Source: Algibacter_G agarivorans
GTDB lineage: Bacteria > Bacteroidota > Bacteroidia > Flavobacteriales > Flavobacteriaceae
Direction: 5' to 3'
Length of the DNA: 64,000 bases
Assembly: GCF_039543245.1 (NCBI RefSeq)
Contig: NZ_BAABJJ010000018.1
Span: 1-64,000, forward strand
The notes beneath the pieces were generated by a model. That model was not told the origin of the DNA. It ran no database searches and worked only from the letters and a program-made list of their open reading frames with translations. Shown here piece by piece: positions 27,938 to 36,924 of this stretch. Within the stretch, counting starts at the first letter, position 1; each line of letters begins with the position of its first letter. Made by a program: the position numbers and the translations under genes.

Positions 27938-29097
27938 TAATAAGAAATCGTTTTATGAAAACGTAGTTTAACATCAGCTAGAATATTAGCTATTTTTTCT
28001 CCTGAATTTCCTTCTCCATAAATAGCGCTTTGCTTTATAACTTTTGCTTTTTCAAATCTATTATTAATCCCATTTTTTATAGCTTCGCTGCTATATGATA
28101 CATCAATTACATTTTCGCCTCTAGCTCTGCCATGTTGCCTTGTGCCTATATTCACTACTGGAACGCCTAAAAAAGCACACTCCCTGATACCAACACTAGA
28201 GTTACCTATTAGGCATTTACTATTTACTAATAATCTTAAAAAATCTTCAGGAATCATATTCTTAAAAAAGTGGATATTCTCTGGTTGGTATATTTCACGA
28301 TATGACCGTATTCCATTTGATGTTCCATCGGCACCAGCATCTACATTAGGCCAAAACCAAAAGGTTGGAATCCCTAATTCATGTATTACTTTCAAAGATG
28401 TTGTAACATGCAATCTAGCTTCATCATACTCTGTAGTTACAGGGTGTTGCATAACTACCAGATAACCATTTTTCCAATCTATATGCTTTCCTACACCACC
28501 ATATTTTTGAATAGGATTAAAATTTAATTCAGGAGATTCTCTAACCACATTTGCTATATCTATTGATGGGCAGCCTGTATTGAATACATAATCAGCATCT
28601 TCGCCCATTTTAAGTAAACGTGCTTTTGCATCATTAGAAGCTACCAAATGAATATCGGCCAATTTGGTATTGGCATGTCTAACTTTTTCGTCGATATTGC
28701 CCGTAACTTCTCCGCCTTGAATATGTATTAATGGTATATTTTGATATGCCGCTGCAATAGAAGTTGCTATAGTTTCAAAACGGTCTGCAATTGTAACTAC
28801 CGCATCTGGTTTTAAATTATAGAAAACGGTTGCCAACTCCATAACGCCCAAACCAGTGGTTTTAGCCATAGACGTTTTGTTTTCTCCCTCTAACACCATA
28901 AATACTTTGGCGTCTATTTTAAATCCATCTTGCTCTATATAATCAACAGCATTACCGTAACGATCCAACAATGCAGAACCTGCAATAACCAATTGCAATT
29001 CTAAACTTGGGTGTTTTTTAATTGCTGTTAAAGCGGTTTTTATTCTACTATATGATGGTCTTGCAGTAACTACAACACAGATTTTTCGTTTAGTCAT
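27937..29097 (-). CDS. neuC: UDP-GlcNAc 2-epimerase (hydrolysing)
   Basis: It releases ManNAc (or a 2,4-diacetamido analogue) from the UDP-sugar for NeuB. It shows VVTARPSYSRIKTAL at the start and the epimerase pattern LIGNSSVGIRECAFLGVPVV with GTRQHGRARGENV near the C-terminus; HIQGGEVTGNIDE supplies the usual active-site block. 386 aa is typical. NeuC gives sialic acid whereas LegG gives legionaminic acid; the two are hard to separate by eye. No LegB/LegC dehydratase or aminotransferase gene is in the window, which favours Neu5Ac-type chemistry. Confidence 0.92.
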   Translation of the reverse strand: MTKRKICVVVTARPSYSRIKTALTAIKKHPSLELQLVIAGSALLDRYGNAVDYIEQDGFKIDAKVFMVLEGENKTSMAKTTGLGVMELATVFYNLKPDAVVTIADRFETIATSIAAAYQNIPLIHIQGGEVTGNIDEKVRHANTKLADIHLVASNDAKARLLKMGEDADYVFNTGCPSIDIANVVRESPELNFNPIQKYGGVGKHIDWKNGYLVVMQHPVTTEYDEARLHVTTSLKVIHELGIPTFWFWPNVDAGADGTSNGIRSYREIYQPENIHFFKNMIPEDFLRLLVNSKCLIGNSSVGIRECAFLGVPVVNIGTRQHGRARGENVIDVSYSSEAIKNGINNRFEKAKVIKQSAIYGEGNSGEKIANILADVKLRFHKTISY

Positions 29098-30095
29098 TAT
29101 GCGATGTCTTCATTATTTAAAAATTCCCATTGTGTCATATTTCGTTGAAGTCTAGTTCCAATTACACTTCTAAATTCTGAAGCTTTAACACCTTTATTTG
29201 CAGGTTTTTTTGCTTCTAAATCTTCAAATCTAATAATATGTCCTTTATTTAGATTTTTGTTTACAGCCAATGATTTTTCAAAAATTAGTTTTAATTCTGA
29301 AAACTTGCTTGTATCGTTTTTATTGATAGATGATTGAAGTGCAATATCTATATTCCTAACAGCTTTCACCAGTGTTTCAACCTCTTGAATGGTTAATGAA
29401 GATGTGGTGTCTGGTCCAAAAACCTGTCTGTTTAAAACCGCATGAAATTCTAATATTTCAGCTCCTAAAACTTTAGCCGCAATACAGGTTTCTATTTTTG
29501 CTGAATGATCTGAAAAACCGATAGGGATATTATAACGCGATATTAATTCTGTTATTACATTCAACCCATATTCTTGTGGTTTTGTTGGATATGCCGTGGT
29601 ACACTGTAAAACAGCTATTTCTATATGCTTCTCTTTTAAAAATTTTACCGCGGCATCAAGCTCATTAAAAGAACTCATTCCTGAAGATAAAATTACAGGC
29701 TTTTTAGTTTGAGATATGCGTTCTAAAAGTAAAAAATTAGTAACCTCACCAGAACCTATTTTGTAGCGTTTGACACCAACTTCTTCTAACAAGTCAACAG
29801 CTGCATTACTAAAAGGTGAACTCATAAACTCTAGTCCAGCATCATCACAATGCTGTTTTAATCCTTTCCATTCACTAAGCTTAAATTCCATACGCTTCCA
29901 ATAATCGAAACGTGTTGCATCTTGGTCTGAAAATTTTACTCGAAAAGGCTCGTAAATACTACTTTCTGCATTTGCAATATGGGTTTGAAATTTAATAGCA
30001 TCCACTCCTGTTTTAGCCAATGCATCAATATAATCATGAGCAATATCAATACTTCCATTGTGCGCTTGACCTATTTCAGCTATTATAAAACTCAT
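29097..30095 (-). CDS. neuB: N-acetylneuraminate (nonulosonate) synthase
   Basis: It condenses phosphoenolpyruvate with ManNAc or a related hexose. Visible blocks: FIIAEIGQAHNGS, DAIKFQTHIANAES, ILSSGMSSFNELDAAV, LQCTTAYPT, IGFSDHSAKIE, and a C-terminal SAF (antifreeze-like) domain with RFEDLEAKKPANKGVKAS and FRSVIGTRL. I start at the ATG at 30095; a TTG three codons upstream (30104) is possible. A gap of 151 bp precedes it, the longest between genes of the locus, so neuB may have its own promoter, though no good TAnnTTTG is seen there. Confidence 0.93.
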   Translation of the reverse strand: MSFIIAEIGQAHNGSIDIAHDYIDALAKTGVDAIKFQTHIANAESSIYEPFRVKFSDQDATRFDYWKRMEFKLSEWKGLKQHCDDAGLEFMSSPFSNAAVDLLEEVGVKRYKIGSGEVTNFLLLERISQTKKPVILSSGMSSFNELDAAVKFLKEKHIEIAVLQCTTAYPTKPQEYGLNVITELISRYNIPIGFSDHSAKIETCIAAKVLGAEILEFHAVLNRQVFGPDTTSSLTIQEVETLVKAVRNIDIALQSSINKNDTSKFSELKLIFEKSLAVNKNLNKGHIIRFEDLEAKKPANKGVKASEFRSVIGTRLQRNMTQWEFLNNEDIA

Positions 30096-30246
30096 TACCT
30101 GCAACTATTATTTTGGAACCATGGCAATTTAATAATTTATCTGAACCGAATAAAAGGAAAACGTTTTTAGTTATACATATTTTACTTATACCAATTTAAC
30201 TAAAAATGAACAAGCTTGAATACGTTAATGTATAATTACATTGGCG

Positions 30247-31065
30247 TTACTTAAATGGGCAAACATCCATTAAGCCTTTTTTAAGATTATTAATTATATT
30301 TTTGTCCGGAAGCGCCTTATCCCTTTCGAATAATTTTTCAAAATTCTCATTATCGTTTAACAATTCGATACTAAGTGGAGTATATGGTTCTATGGATACT
30401 GATTTAAAATAATCTTTAAACTTTATATCGTCACCAAAAAGCTTATCAGAAAACTTAATCCACAAAGCTGGTATTTGATACGCATGAGAAACTATAATTC
30501 CATGTAAAGATGAGGACATGATGTATTTGCATTGTAATATTTCATTGGTTGTATGCTCAATATCATTAGTCATTAAATCAATAACTACAACATCTTTTAT
30601 ATGGCTAAAACTATTCTTAACAAACTCATAATCTACATAATGCGGAATAATTCCTAATTGATATTTTTTATCAAGTTTAGGATTGTAATAATCTGATAAA
30701 AGCAACGCAGGGTCTCCATATATTTCTGGCACATCATAACCTTGGCTCATTAAAACTCTTCTAGTCTCTGGGCCTCTAACCGCCAAAAATTTTGCCGGTT
30801 TTACTATTTGATTATCTTGAATAACACCACTACCCCAAACCACACATTTTTTATTGATATGCGCTAAAATACTGCCAGCAGTAACATAAATAGGCTGCCA
30901 AAAATCTAGGATACTAAACTTTTTAGGATGAGAAAAAAGTACTTTTTTATTCGAAATTTTTTCCACTAAATACCTACCTAAAACATCTCCATAATTTTCT
31001 TTAGGCTTTCCCATTAACAAAGGTTCACTCCACCAGAACAATCGTATTTTTTTTCGACTCCTCAT
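30247..31065 (-). CDS. Polysaccharide pyruvyl transferase family protein
   Basis: 272 aa. It has the CsaB/WcaK-like pattern: LFWWSEPLLMGKPKENYGDV, KKCVVWGSGVIQDNQIV, FLAVRGPETRRVL, EIYGDPALLLSDYY, and YIMSSSLHGIIVSHAYQIPA with the SSLHG donor-site motif. Such enzymes add a pyruvate ketal from phosphoenolpyruvate to a sugar, which adds negative charge. Its start overlaps the upstream GT2 stop as TAATG. The acceptor sugar is not known. Confidence 0.86.
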   Translation of the reverse strand: MRSRKKIRLFWWSEPLLMGKPKENYGDVLGRYLVEKISNKKVLFSHPKKFSILDFWQPIYVTAGSILAHINKKCVVWGSGVIQDNQIVKPAKFLAVRGPETRRVLMSQGYDVPEIYGDPALLLSDYYNPKLDKKYQLGIIPHYVDYEFVKNSFSHIKDVVVIDLMTNDIEHTTNEILQCKYIMSSSLHGIIVSHAYQIPALWIKFSDKLFGDDIKFKDYFKSVSIEPYTPLSIELLNDNENFEKLFERDKALPDKNIINNLKKGLMDVCPFK

Positions 31066-32150
31066 TAGTTTCTTAAATCTATAGTAAATTCAACAGAATT
31101 TAAATATTTAGAAACTTTATATGAATAATTATAGTTTCTGTAATCGAAAAGTATTTTTTGCAATATCAAATCATTGACTTCCTTCATTGATAAATACGGT
31201 TGCGTTTGCTTATTCAGAGCTGTTTTAAGTTTGTATTTTGATGAATTGTAGAAAGCCGACTCCTTGACTATTACTTTAACAATATGGCTTTTAAAAAGTG
31301 GTAACTCATAATTTAAAACATGAATGACTTCTGCTTCAATATTATCAATCTCTATTATTTTTGAAGGTTTTTCAAGTATTTCGTAATCTGAATTGGAGTA
31401 GTACTTTCTAGTTTGAACTGCATCTAAGGCGAACTTTTGAGTTTCTTTATGTCTTAAAAAATGTCTTTGATTAATTCGCTGAATATTTGACAATCGTGGT
31501 ATTGCCGATAAATTTTCTTTAGCCTTTTGTGGATACCTTTCGTGCCATTGATGAAGTAACATATTTGATTGGCATCGGTTCATTTTATAACCAGCAGCTA
31601 CTAACCTGAAATTTAAATCTTCATCTTCTGATCCATAAAAATGAAAGAACTCATCTAAGCCTCCAACTTTTTCTAAAGCTTTCTTAGGGAATAAACCAAC
31701 GCCAAAAGTATCGCCATAATGTTTGGGTTTTAACATATCAAAATCTGAGTTTTCAATAACATTGGAAGTCACACGTTCTGGTAAATAACCTATTCTGAAT
31801 AACGAAAACTGATTTGGCTTTATTAATGATTCTATTACTTCTGAAAAATCTGGAGCAACTAACACATCTACATCTGCAATAAAAATGGTATCTGTTTTGG
31901 TTTTTGTAGTTCCGTAGTTGAGCGCTTTGCTTTTATTCCATAACAACCCGTTATGACCAATATGGTAGTAAGTTGCAAATTCAAAAACTTCAACAACTTT
32001 TTTTATGTTTTCAGAAAATTCAAGTGTGCTACCATAATCTACAAAAACCACTTCAAAATTTATATGTTTTTGCTTTTTTAATGATAATAAAGACAGTTCA
32101 ACCCTATTCGGTTCCCTGTTTCTATACGCATATATTATGGTAAATTTCAT
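31065..32150 (-). CDS. Glycosyltransferase family 2 (galactosyltransferase-like)
   Basis: 361 aa from MKFTIIYAYRNREPNRVELS. The frame continues upstream to 32234 but that overlaps the methyltransferase gene, and homologues begin at this ATG (7 bp after its stop). The GT-A domain has FIADVDVLVAPDF (DxD) and KVGGLDEFFHFYGSEDEDLN, the galactosyltransferase-type acceptor block. An uncharacterised tail of about 130 residues follows. Function: addition of one sugar to the repeat; donor unknown. Confidence 0.85.
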   Translation of the reverse strand: MKFTIIYAYRNREPNRVELSLLSLKKQKHINFEVVFVDYGSTLEFSENIKKVVEVFEFATYYHIGHNGLLWNKSKALNYGTTKTKTDTIFIADVDVLVAPDFSEVIESLIKPNQFSLFRIGYLPERVTSNVIENSDFDMLKPKHYGDTFGVGLFPKKALEKVGGLDEFFHFYGSEDEDLNFRLVAAGYKMNRCQSNMLLHQWHERYPQKAKENLSAIPRLSNIQRINQRHFLRHKETQKFALDAVQTRKYYSNSDYEILEKPSKIIEIDNIEAEVIHVLNYELPLFKSHIVKVIVKESAFYNSSKYKLKTALNKQTQPYLSMKEVNDLILQKILFDYRNYNYSYKVSKYLNSVEFTIDLRN

Positions 32151-32157
32151 TACACGA

Positions 32158-32748
32158 TTATTTACTAAATTGAAATAAGGTTTGGTTTTTCCATGTTCCA
32201 ATGATTTTAGATTGCCAATTAAGTGCCTTGGCAATAGCTATAATATCAGATTCGCTTAAATCGCTAACCCAACCATGAAATCTTCTTTCAGAAGTGTTAG
32301 CAAATGTATTGGTCGTGGCATACGAAAGCACGAAATGATTTGTAAACTGCGATAAGTGAACGATGATTGTATTAATTTCGAATACATATTCTAAAACACC
32401 GCTAAATATAACATAATCTACTTTTGGGAGTTTTGGCAATTCCTTATTTAAATCTACGACTAAAGTTTCCTCATTCCTTTTTACAATATCTGAATGTAAA
32501 TAAGTGCAGTCTTCTGGCAACATGTTTTTTAAAACTAAACGTGCAGCACCAAACTCAAAAACTTTACTGTTTGGCAACACTTGACTGGCCAATAATTGTG
32601 TTCGTTCATCCCATGATGAAAACAATGATTTTTGTTGGCTCCAACGATTTATATCCGATTGCTTTTGAGATTTATTAAAATACGTATTTGAAATCTTACT
32701 ATATTTAGTTTTTAATCTTCGAAGCTTATTTTTTACTTTTTTAATCAT
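32158..32748 (-). CDS. Class I SAM methyltransferase-like protein
   Basis: 196 aa with a basic N-terminal segment (MIKKVKNKLRRLKTKY). The Rossmann core shows KVFEFGAARLVLKNML (motif I, GxxR variant), TYLHSDIVKRNEETLVVDLN and YVIFSGVLEYVFE. The glycine-rich loop is short of one glycine compared with the canonical ExGxGxG, and the C-terminal sheet is brief. It may methylate the glycan or a lipid-linked intermediate. A 4-bp overlap couples it to the glycosyltransferase upstream. Confidence 0.68.
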   Translation of the reverse strand: MIKKVKNKLRRLKTKYSKISNTYFNKSQKQSDINRWSQQKSLFSSWDERTQLLASQVLPNSKVFEFGAARLVLKNMLPEDCTYLHSDIVKRNEETLVVDLNKELPKLPKVDYVIFSGVLEYVFEINTIIVHLSQFTNHFVLSYATTNTFANTSERRFHGWVSDLSESDIIAIAKALNWQSKIIGTWKNQTLFQFSK

Positions 32749-34001
32749 GCTTTTATAGATACCTCTTTTAGTCGCTCAATAGTTTCTTTTAAATTTTCAT
32801 AAGATAAATACACTTCTAAATCTGGCCTATTTAAAAACTGCTGTTCTGTTTTGTTTTTCCAATGATGGTATAATACTTCAATATGACTTGCAATTTTATC
32901 GACTTCATCAATTTCAGATGAAAATGGATGATTTCCCCCTAAAAGTCGTAACGTTTCGCTTTGTTTAGGACCTAAATATAAAATGGGCTTATTAGCTTTT
33001 ACACAATGTGGAAACTTGCCTGGTAAAAATGGACTAATTTCAGATTTTGCTTCTAAAATAACGTTTACAGAAGTATTGTTTTGAATGTATTGTACTTCAT
33101 TAAAAGGAACATATCCTGAACTTAAATATAGTTGAGGCAACTCCATTTTTTTAACGTTTAAATAATTTCCAAAATACTCTTTTTTTCCTAAAATTAGTAA
33201 TTGAGCATGTATTTTTGCTCCTTTATTATTCTCTAAAAATTTTTGAAACCCCTCAACTAAACCACTTGGATTCCTGGGTTTCATTAAACTGCCAGCGTAC
33301 AAAATTGTAAACTTATTTTCTTTGAAATAATCTGGTGTTTCTTTATTTATTTCTAAATTATCCGAAATTTGATGAGGAATAACAATACTTCGTTCTAAAA
33401 AATCTGAATAATAGCTTCCCATCCATTCTTTTAGAAGTTTACTCGGAAAAACACTATGTGCCGCTTTTTTTGAAACCGCTCTAAAAAACTCTTGTTGCTG
33501 ATAATAACCTGGAGCAACCCAATTATATGGTCTAGGATAAAAATGCATGGGATATGGATCGTGAACATAAGCCAACCATTTACTATGCCATTTGGGCAAT
33601 TTCAATAGTGCTTTATGGGATCTAAAACTAGCAGCTTTACTAAGGGTTAATATCCAATCTGGATTAAAATCGACTTCTTTATCTAGAGCTTTTTTAATGC
33701 TATTAACATCATTAAAGAAAGAAAAAGAAAAACCAAATTGCTTTTCAAAAAAAGTACTGATATTTATTTTAAAAGTGCGGCGAATAGAAACTTGCAATTT
33801 ACTTAACAAATAAAATATATTTACTTTCTGCTCTTTTATAGCAATACATTCAACACCTTCTATAAAAATATTTTTTCTTGTATAGTGATATACTTTTAGT
33901 TTAAAACCACATTGTTTTAAATTATTAATGAGAGCAACACGCCCCTTTGTAGCACTGCTATCATTAACATCTATGGATTCACATAAAACTAATATTTTCA
34001 T
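32745..34001 (-). CDS. GT4-like glycosyltransferase
   Basis: 418 aa from MKILVLCESIDVNDSSATKG. I use the ATG at 34001 because it leaves a 31-bp gap from the upstream GT2, while the open frame to 34097 overlaps it. GT-B features: YAGSLMKPRNPSGLVEGF, LLILGKKEYFGNYL, and a variant donor block VILEAKSEISPFLPGKFP followed by HCVKANKPILYLGPKQ. The usual EA(x)xxG block is altered, so it is a divergent GT4-like protein. Specificity unknown. Confidence 0.75.
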   Translation of the reverse strand: MKILVLCESIDVNDSSATKGRVALINNLKQCGFKLKVYHYTRKNIFIEGVECIAIKEQKVNIFYLLSKLQVSIRRTFKINISTFFEKQFGFSFSFFNDVNSIKKALDKEVDFNPDWILTLSKAASFRSHKALLKLPKWHSKWLAYVHDPYPMHFYPRPYNWVAPGYYQQQEFFRAVSKKAAHSVFPSKLLKEWMGSYYSDFLERSIVIPHQISDNLEINKETPDYFKENKFTILYAGSLMKPRNPSGLVEGFQKFLENNKGAKIHAQLLILGKKEYFGNYLNVKKMELPQLYLSSGYVPFNEVQYIQNNTSVNVILEAKSEISPFLPGKFPHCVKANKPILYLGPKQSETLRLLGGNHPFSSEIDEVDKIASHIEVLYHHWKNKTEQQFLNRPDLEVYLSYENLKETIERLKEVSIKA

Positions 34002-34032
34002 TTTATACTTTAGAATCAGATTCCAATTATTT

Positions 34033-34980
34033 TTAAACACGATTTTTAAACTTAAAAAACGTTTCTCCCTTTTTAAAAATTGAATACAAAGGAACACCTA
34101 ACAAAACTCCTCGATATATTTGTTTCCAATATATTGTATTTATTCCATACCATAATAAAGAAAACGACATTTCAAATATATTATTAAAATACAGATGATA
34201 AGTAGATTTTTTAAGTGCATTCAGCATAATTTTAAACAAATAAAACTCTAAATTACTATCCAGCTTCCTGTTTTTTTTCAAAGTCCTGTATATCATTAAT
34301 CTAGAAACATACCTTGACCAGAACTTTTGAGCGCTCACACTTTTCCCTATCCTTTTATCATGTCGTCTTACTCTTATTGTATCTATATTTAATATTTGAT
34401 AACTCATATCATTTAGTAACATTGTAACATGAAAAAACCATTCTTGCGCATCTTGTAATGCTTCATTAAATGGTCTAATAGGAAGACTGTTTTTTTTCCA
34501 TGTTGGTGATGGTGTAGCCCAACTTATTCTTCCGCAAATCATATCTTTCCAATCTTCTTCATTTGGGGTGATTTCAGACCACAAGTCATTTAAATCTTCT
34601 AGATTAGACCCAAAGGTTAAGGCTCTTGATACTACACAATTAACATGGCTTTTTTCGTGCTCATTTATATGTGTTTGAAAATGATTAACTATTAATAAAT
34701 CATCGCTATCTAGCCAATTAATTATAGCTCCATTACTTTTTTCTAAACCAAAATTCCTACATGCATTTGCACCTTTAAGCCTACCTTCAGGCCTTCTATA
34801 AAATGAAATCCGAGAGTCTCTGTTTATAAACTCATTAACAACCTGTTCTGTATTATCCGTAGAACCATCATCCACCACTATACATTCCCAATTTGAGTAA
34901 CTTTGGTCAATTACACTTTGAATAGTCTCCCCTATTAAGGTTGCTCTATTATAAGTTGGTATGATTAAAGAAAATTTCAT
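34033..34980 (-). CDS. Glycosyltransferase family 2
   Basis: 315 aa; MKFSLIIPTYNRATLIGETI, VDDGSTDNTEQVV, GANACRNFGLEKSNGAIINW and LDSDDLLI (metal site). It is clearly a paralogue of the gene just upstream (34977-35930), with which it overlaps by 4 bp (ATGA); the shared run CRN(F/Y)G and the DSDDL block make a local duplication likely. The C-terminal halves differ, which suggests a changed acceptor. It resembles hyaluronan-synthase-like GT2 domains without membrane anchors. Confidence 0.9.
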   Translation of the reverse strand: MKFSLIIPTYNRATLIGETIQSVIDQSYSNWECIVVDDGSTDNTEQVVNEFINRDSRISFYRRPEGRLKGANACRNFGLEKSNGAIINWLDSDDLLIVNHFQTHINEHEKSHVNCVVSRALTFGSNLEDLNDLWSEITPNEEDWKDMICGRISWATPSPTWKKNSLPIRPFNEALQDAQEWFFHVTMLLNDMSYQILNIDTIRVRRHDKRIGKSVSAQKFWSRYVSRLMIYRTLKKNRKLDSNLEFYLFKIMLNALKKSTYHLYFNNIFEMSFSLLWYGINTIYWKQIYRGVLLGVPLYSIFKKGETFFKFKNRV

Positions 34981-35930
34981 TTTAATGAACTTTTTAATCG
35001 AAGTCTAACGGATTCATTTCTTCCAAAAATATATTTTAATAATCTAGAAAACATATAATACATTAATGATTTAACTCCAAAAAAATTATATAAATCGGTA
35101 ATTAACAAAAGTTCCTCTTTAGGCTTCAAAATGATATTTACTCTTGTTATATTTTTAATAATATTTGCTATAAACCAACGTTTAACCTCATTTGAAGTTT
35201 TATCATATATTTCCAAAAGTGTTATAACTCTTAACTCAACAGTATACCTATCTACCTCATACTGAGTAAATTGATTTTTTATTGAAACATCATGTAATCT
35301 TCGCTTAGTTAGAAATTTATTTAAAAAATAACCTTTTTCAGATAAGAGTGTAAGTTTAGTATAAAAATTATACTCCTGTCCTCGAAATAGTTTCTCATTA
35401 AAGCGAATTTGTCTTACAAATTTCGAACTAATTAAGGCATCTGGTGTTAACCAATTTAATGATTGACACACATAATTATAATGATTTAAAGGGTATGTTT
35501 TAAAATTATAATTTGTTGATGTTGACGAAAAGACCTCATTTGAATTTGGGTGATTAAAATCAATTGTTTTTGAAATTACATAATCTACTTTAGTCTCATA
35601 CAATACTTTTAATTTTAATTCGATTTTATTAAAAACCATTAAATCATCACTATCAAAAAAATTAATATAATCTCCATTACTTAATTCAAATCCATAATTT
35701 CTACATGCATTAGCTCCTTTTGGTCTATCCTTTGGTCTGTGATAGTATTTAAATCTAGTATCTTTTTCACAATACAATTTCATAAATTCCATTGTATTAT
35801 CTGTACTTCCATCATCTACAACAATGCATTCCCAATTAGCATAGGTTTGTACCAATATAGAATCAAGTGTTTCTCCAATTACATGAGCGCGGTTATAAGT
35901 TGGGATAATTATTGAAACTAGTGATTTCAT
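34977..35930 (-). CDS. Glycosyltransferase family 2
   Basis: 317 aa; VSIIIPTYNRAHVIGETL, CIVVDDGSTDNTMEF, KGANACRNYGFELSNGDYIN and FFDSDDLMVFNKIE. Its N-terminal 110 residues are close to those of its downstream neighbour, with which it forms a tandem pair. A C-terminal basic stretch (RLKSSLK) could touch the membrane. It is 50 bp downstream of another GT2. Donor and acceptor unknown. Confidence 0.9.
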   Translation of the reverse strand: MKSLVSIIIPTYNRAHVIGETLDSILVQTYANWECIVVDDGSTDNTMEFMKLYCEKDTRFKYYHRPKDRPKGANACRNYGFELSNGDYINFFDSDDLMVFNKIELKLKVLYETKVDYVISKTIDFNHPNSNEVFSSTSTNYNFKTYPLNHYNYVCQSLNWLTPDALISSKFVRQIRFNEKLFRGQEYNFYTKLTLLSEKGYFLNKFLTKRRLHDVSIKNQFTQYEVDRYTVELRVITLLEIYDKTSNEVKRWFIANIIKNITRVNIILKPKEELLLITDLYNFFGVKSLMYYMFSRLLKYIFGRNESVRLRLKSSLK

Positions 35931-35980
35931 TTATGTGTTGAATACTTTTTTAAAATGTAAATAAAAAATCATAGTTGAAT

Positions 35981-36916
35981 CTATAAATAATGTTTCCCTT
36001 TTTTTGAATTAATCCTTCTACTATTAAAAATTTCTGGAAGAATATGATTTATCAAACTCAACTCCTTTTTATAATAAATTGCTTCTTTAAATTTAAATTT
36101 AATTAAAAGCTTTAATATTAGTTTCTGCAATTTATTTTTATGTTGTTTAATATCCCTTTTCACTTCAATATTAATATTAGCCCATTTGTATTTATAATAT
36201 CGTTCCTTAAAAATCAATTTTTCTTTTTCGCTTTTATCTTTCACTTTGTTACTATTTTCTCTATCGTGATAGACATATGCATAAGGGCTAACACCTATTT
36301 TAAGGTTATGAAATAATATGCGTTGACAATAATTATCATCTTCTCCATAATGAAGAAAAATAGGATCAAATCCTCCTATTTTTTCTATGGTTTTTCGAGG
36401 CAATAACCATGCTGCCGCATTTACAAAAGGAACCTGATATATAGTTTTACCATAATTTTGTTGTAATACATCAAAAATTATAGAATTGTTCGCTTTTAAA
36501 TAATTAGAAAAATTTTGATCCAATCTACTTCCATCTCCATTTAAATGTATTGGGCTTATAATTCCATAATCTTTATTACTTTTATGAACTTTTATTAATT
36601 CACTTATTGTATCTTGCTGTAAATAGGCATCTTGATTCAATAAAAACACAAAATCTGCATCTTTTGATAATGCATAGCTCACACCTATATTATTAGCTTT
36701 TCCAAAACCTAAATTTTCTTTTTGTTCAATTAATATTAGTTTTTTTAAATGTATTAACTTTTTAAATTTTAAGTTTATTAATTGTACTGTATCGTCATTA
36801 CTAAAATTATCAACTAAAATAATTGTAATTGATATTGAACTGAATAAAACACTGGTTAAACATTCTTCAATCCATTTCTTTCCATTATAAGTTGCTATTA
36901 TAACATAAACTTTCAT
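35981..36916 (-). CDS. Glycosyltransferase family 2 (rhamnosyltransferase-like)
   Basis: 311 aa; MKVYVIIATYNGKKWIEECL, LVDNFSNDDTVQLI, NLGFGKANNIGVSYAL and FLLNQDAYLQQDTI, where NQDA replaces a plain DxD, as in many WbbL/RfbN-like GT2 proteins. KIGGFDPIFLHYGEDDNYCQ is the acceptor-side block with GEDD. The C-terminal 80 residues are very Lys-rich. The region from here to 38579 seems even richer in A/T than the rest of the locus (by eye). Confidence 0.88.
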   Translation of the reverse strand: MKVYVIIATYNGKKWIEECLTSVLFSSISITIILVDNFSNDDTVQLINLKFKKLIHLKKLILIEQKENLGFGKANNIGVSYALSKDADFVFLLNQDAYLQQDTISELIKVHKSNKDYGIISPIHLNGDGSRLDQNFSNYLKANNSIIFDVLQQNYGKTIYQVPFVNAAAWLLPRKTIEKIGGFDPIFLHYGEDDNYCQRILFHNLKIGVSPYAYVYHDRENSNKVKDKSEKEKLIFKERYYKYKWANINIEVKRDIKQHKNKLQKLILKLLIKFKFKEAIYYKKELSLINHILPEIFNSRRINSKKGKHYL

Positions 36917-36924
36917 AGAATTAT

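Noticed and set aside
28142..28465. Open plus-strand frame of 107 codons opposite neuC
   Set aside because: Antisense to a conserved enzyme with intact motifs; no independent coding evidence.
27937..30095. Legionaminic or pseudaminic acid pathway instead of sialic acid
   Set aside because: Not excluded, but no dehydratase, aminotransferase or acetyltransferase gene for those sugars lies in the window, so the NeuC/NeuB reading is kept.
30096..30246. Separate promoter for neuB
   Set aside because: The 151-bp gap would allow one, but no TAnnTTTG with a suitable -33 element is found on the minus strand.
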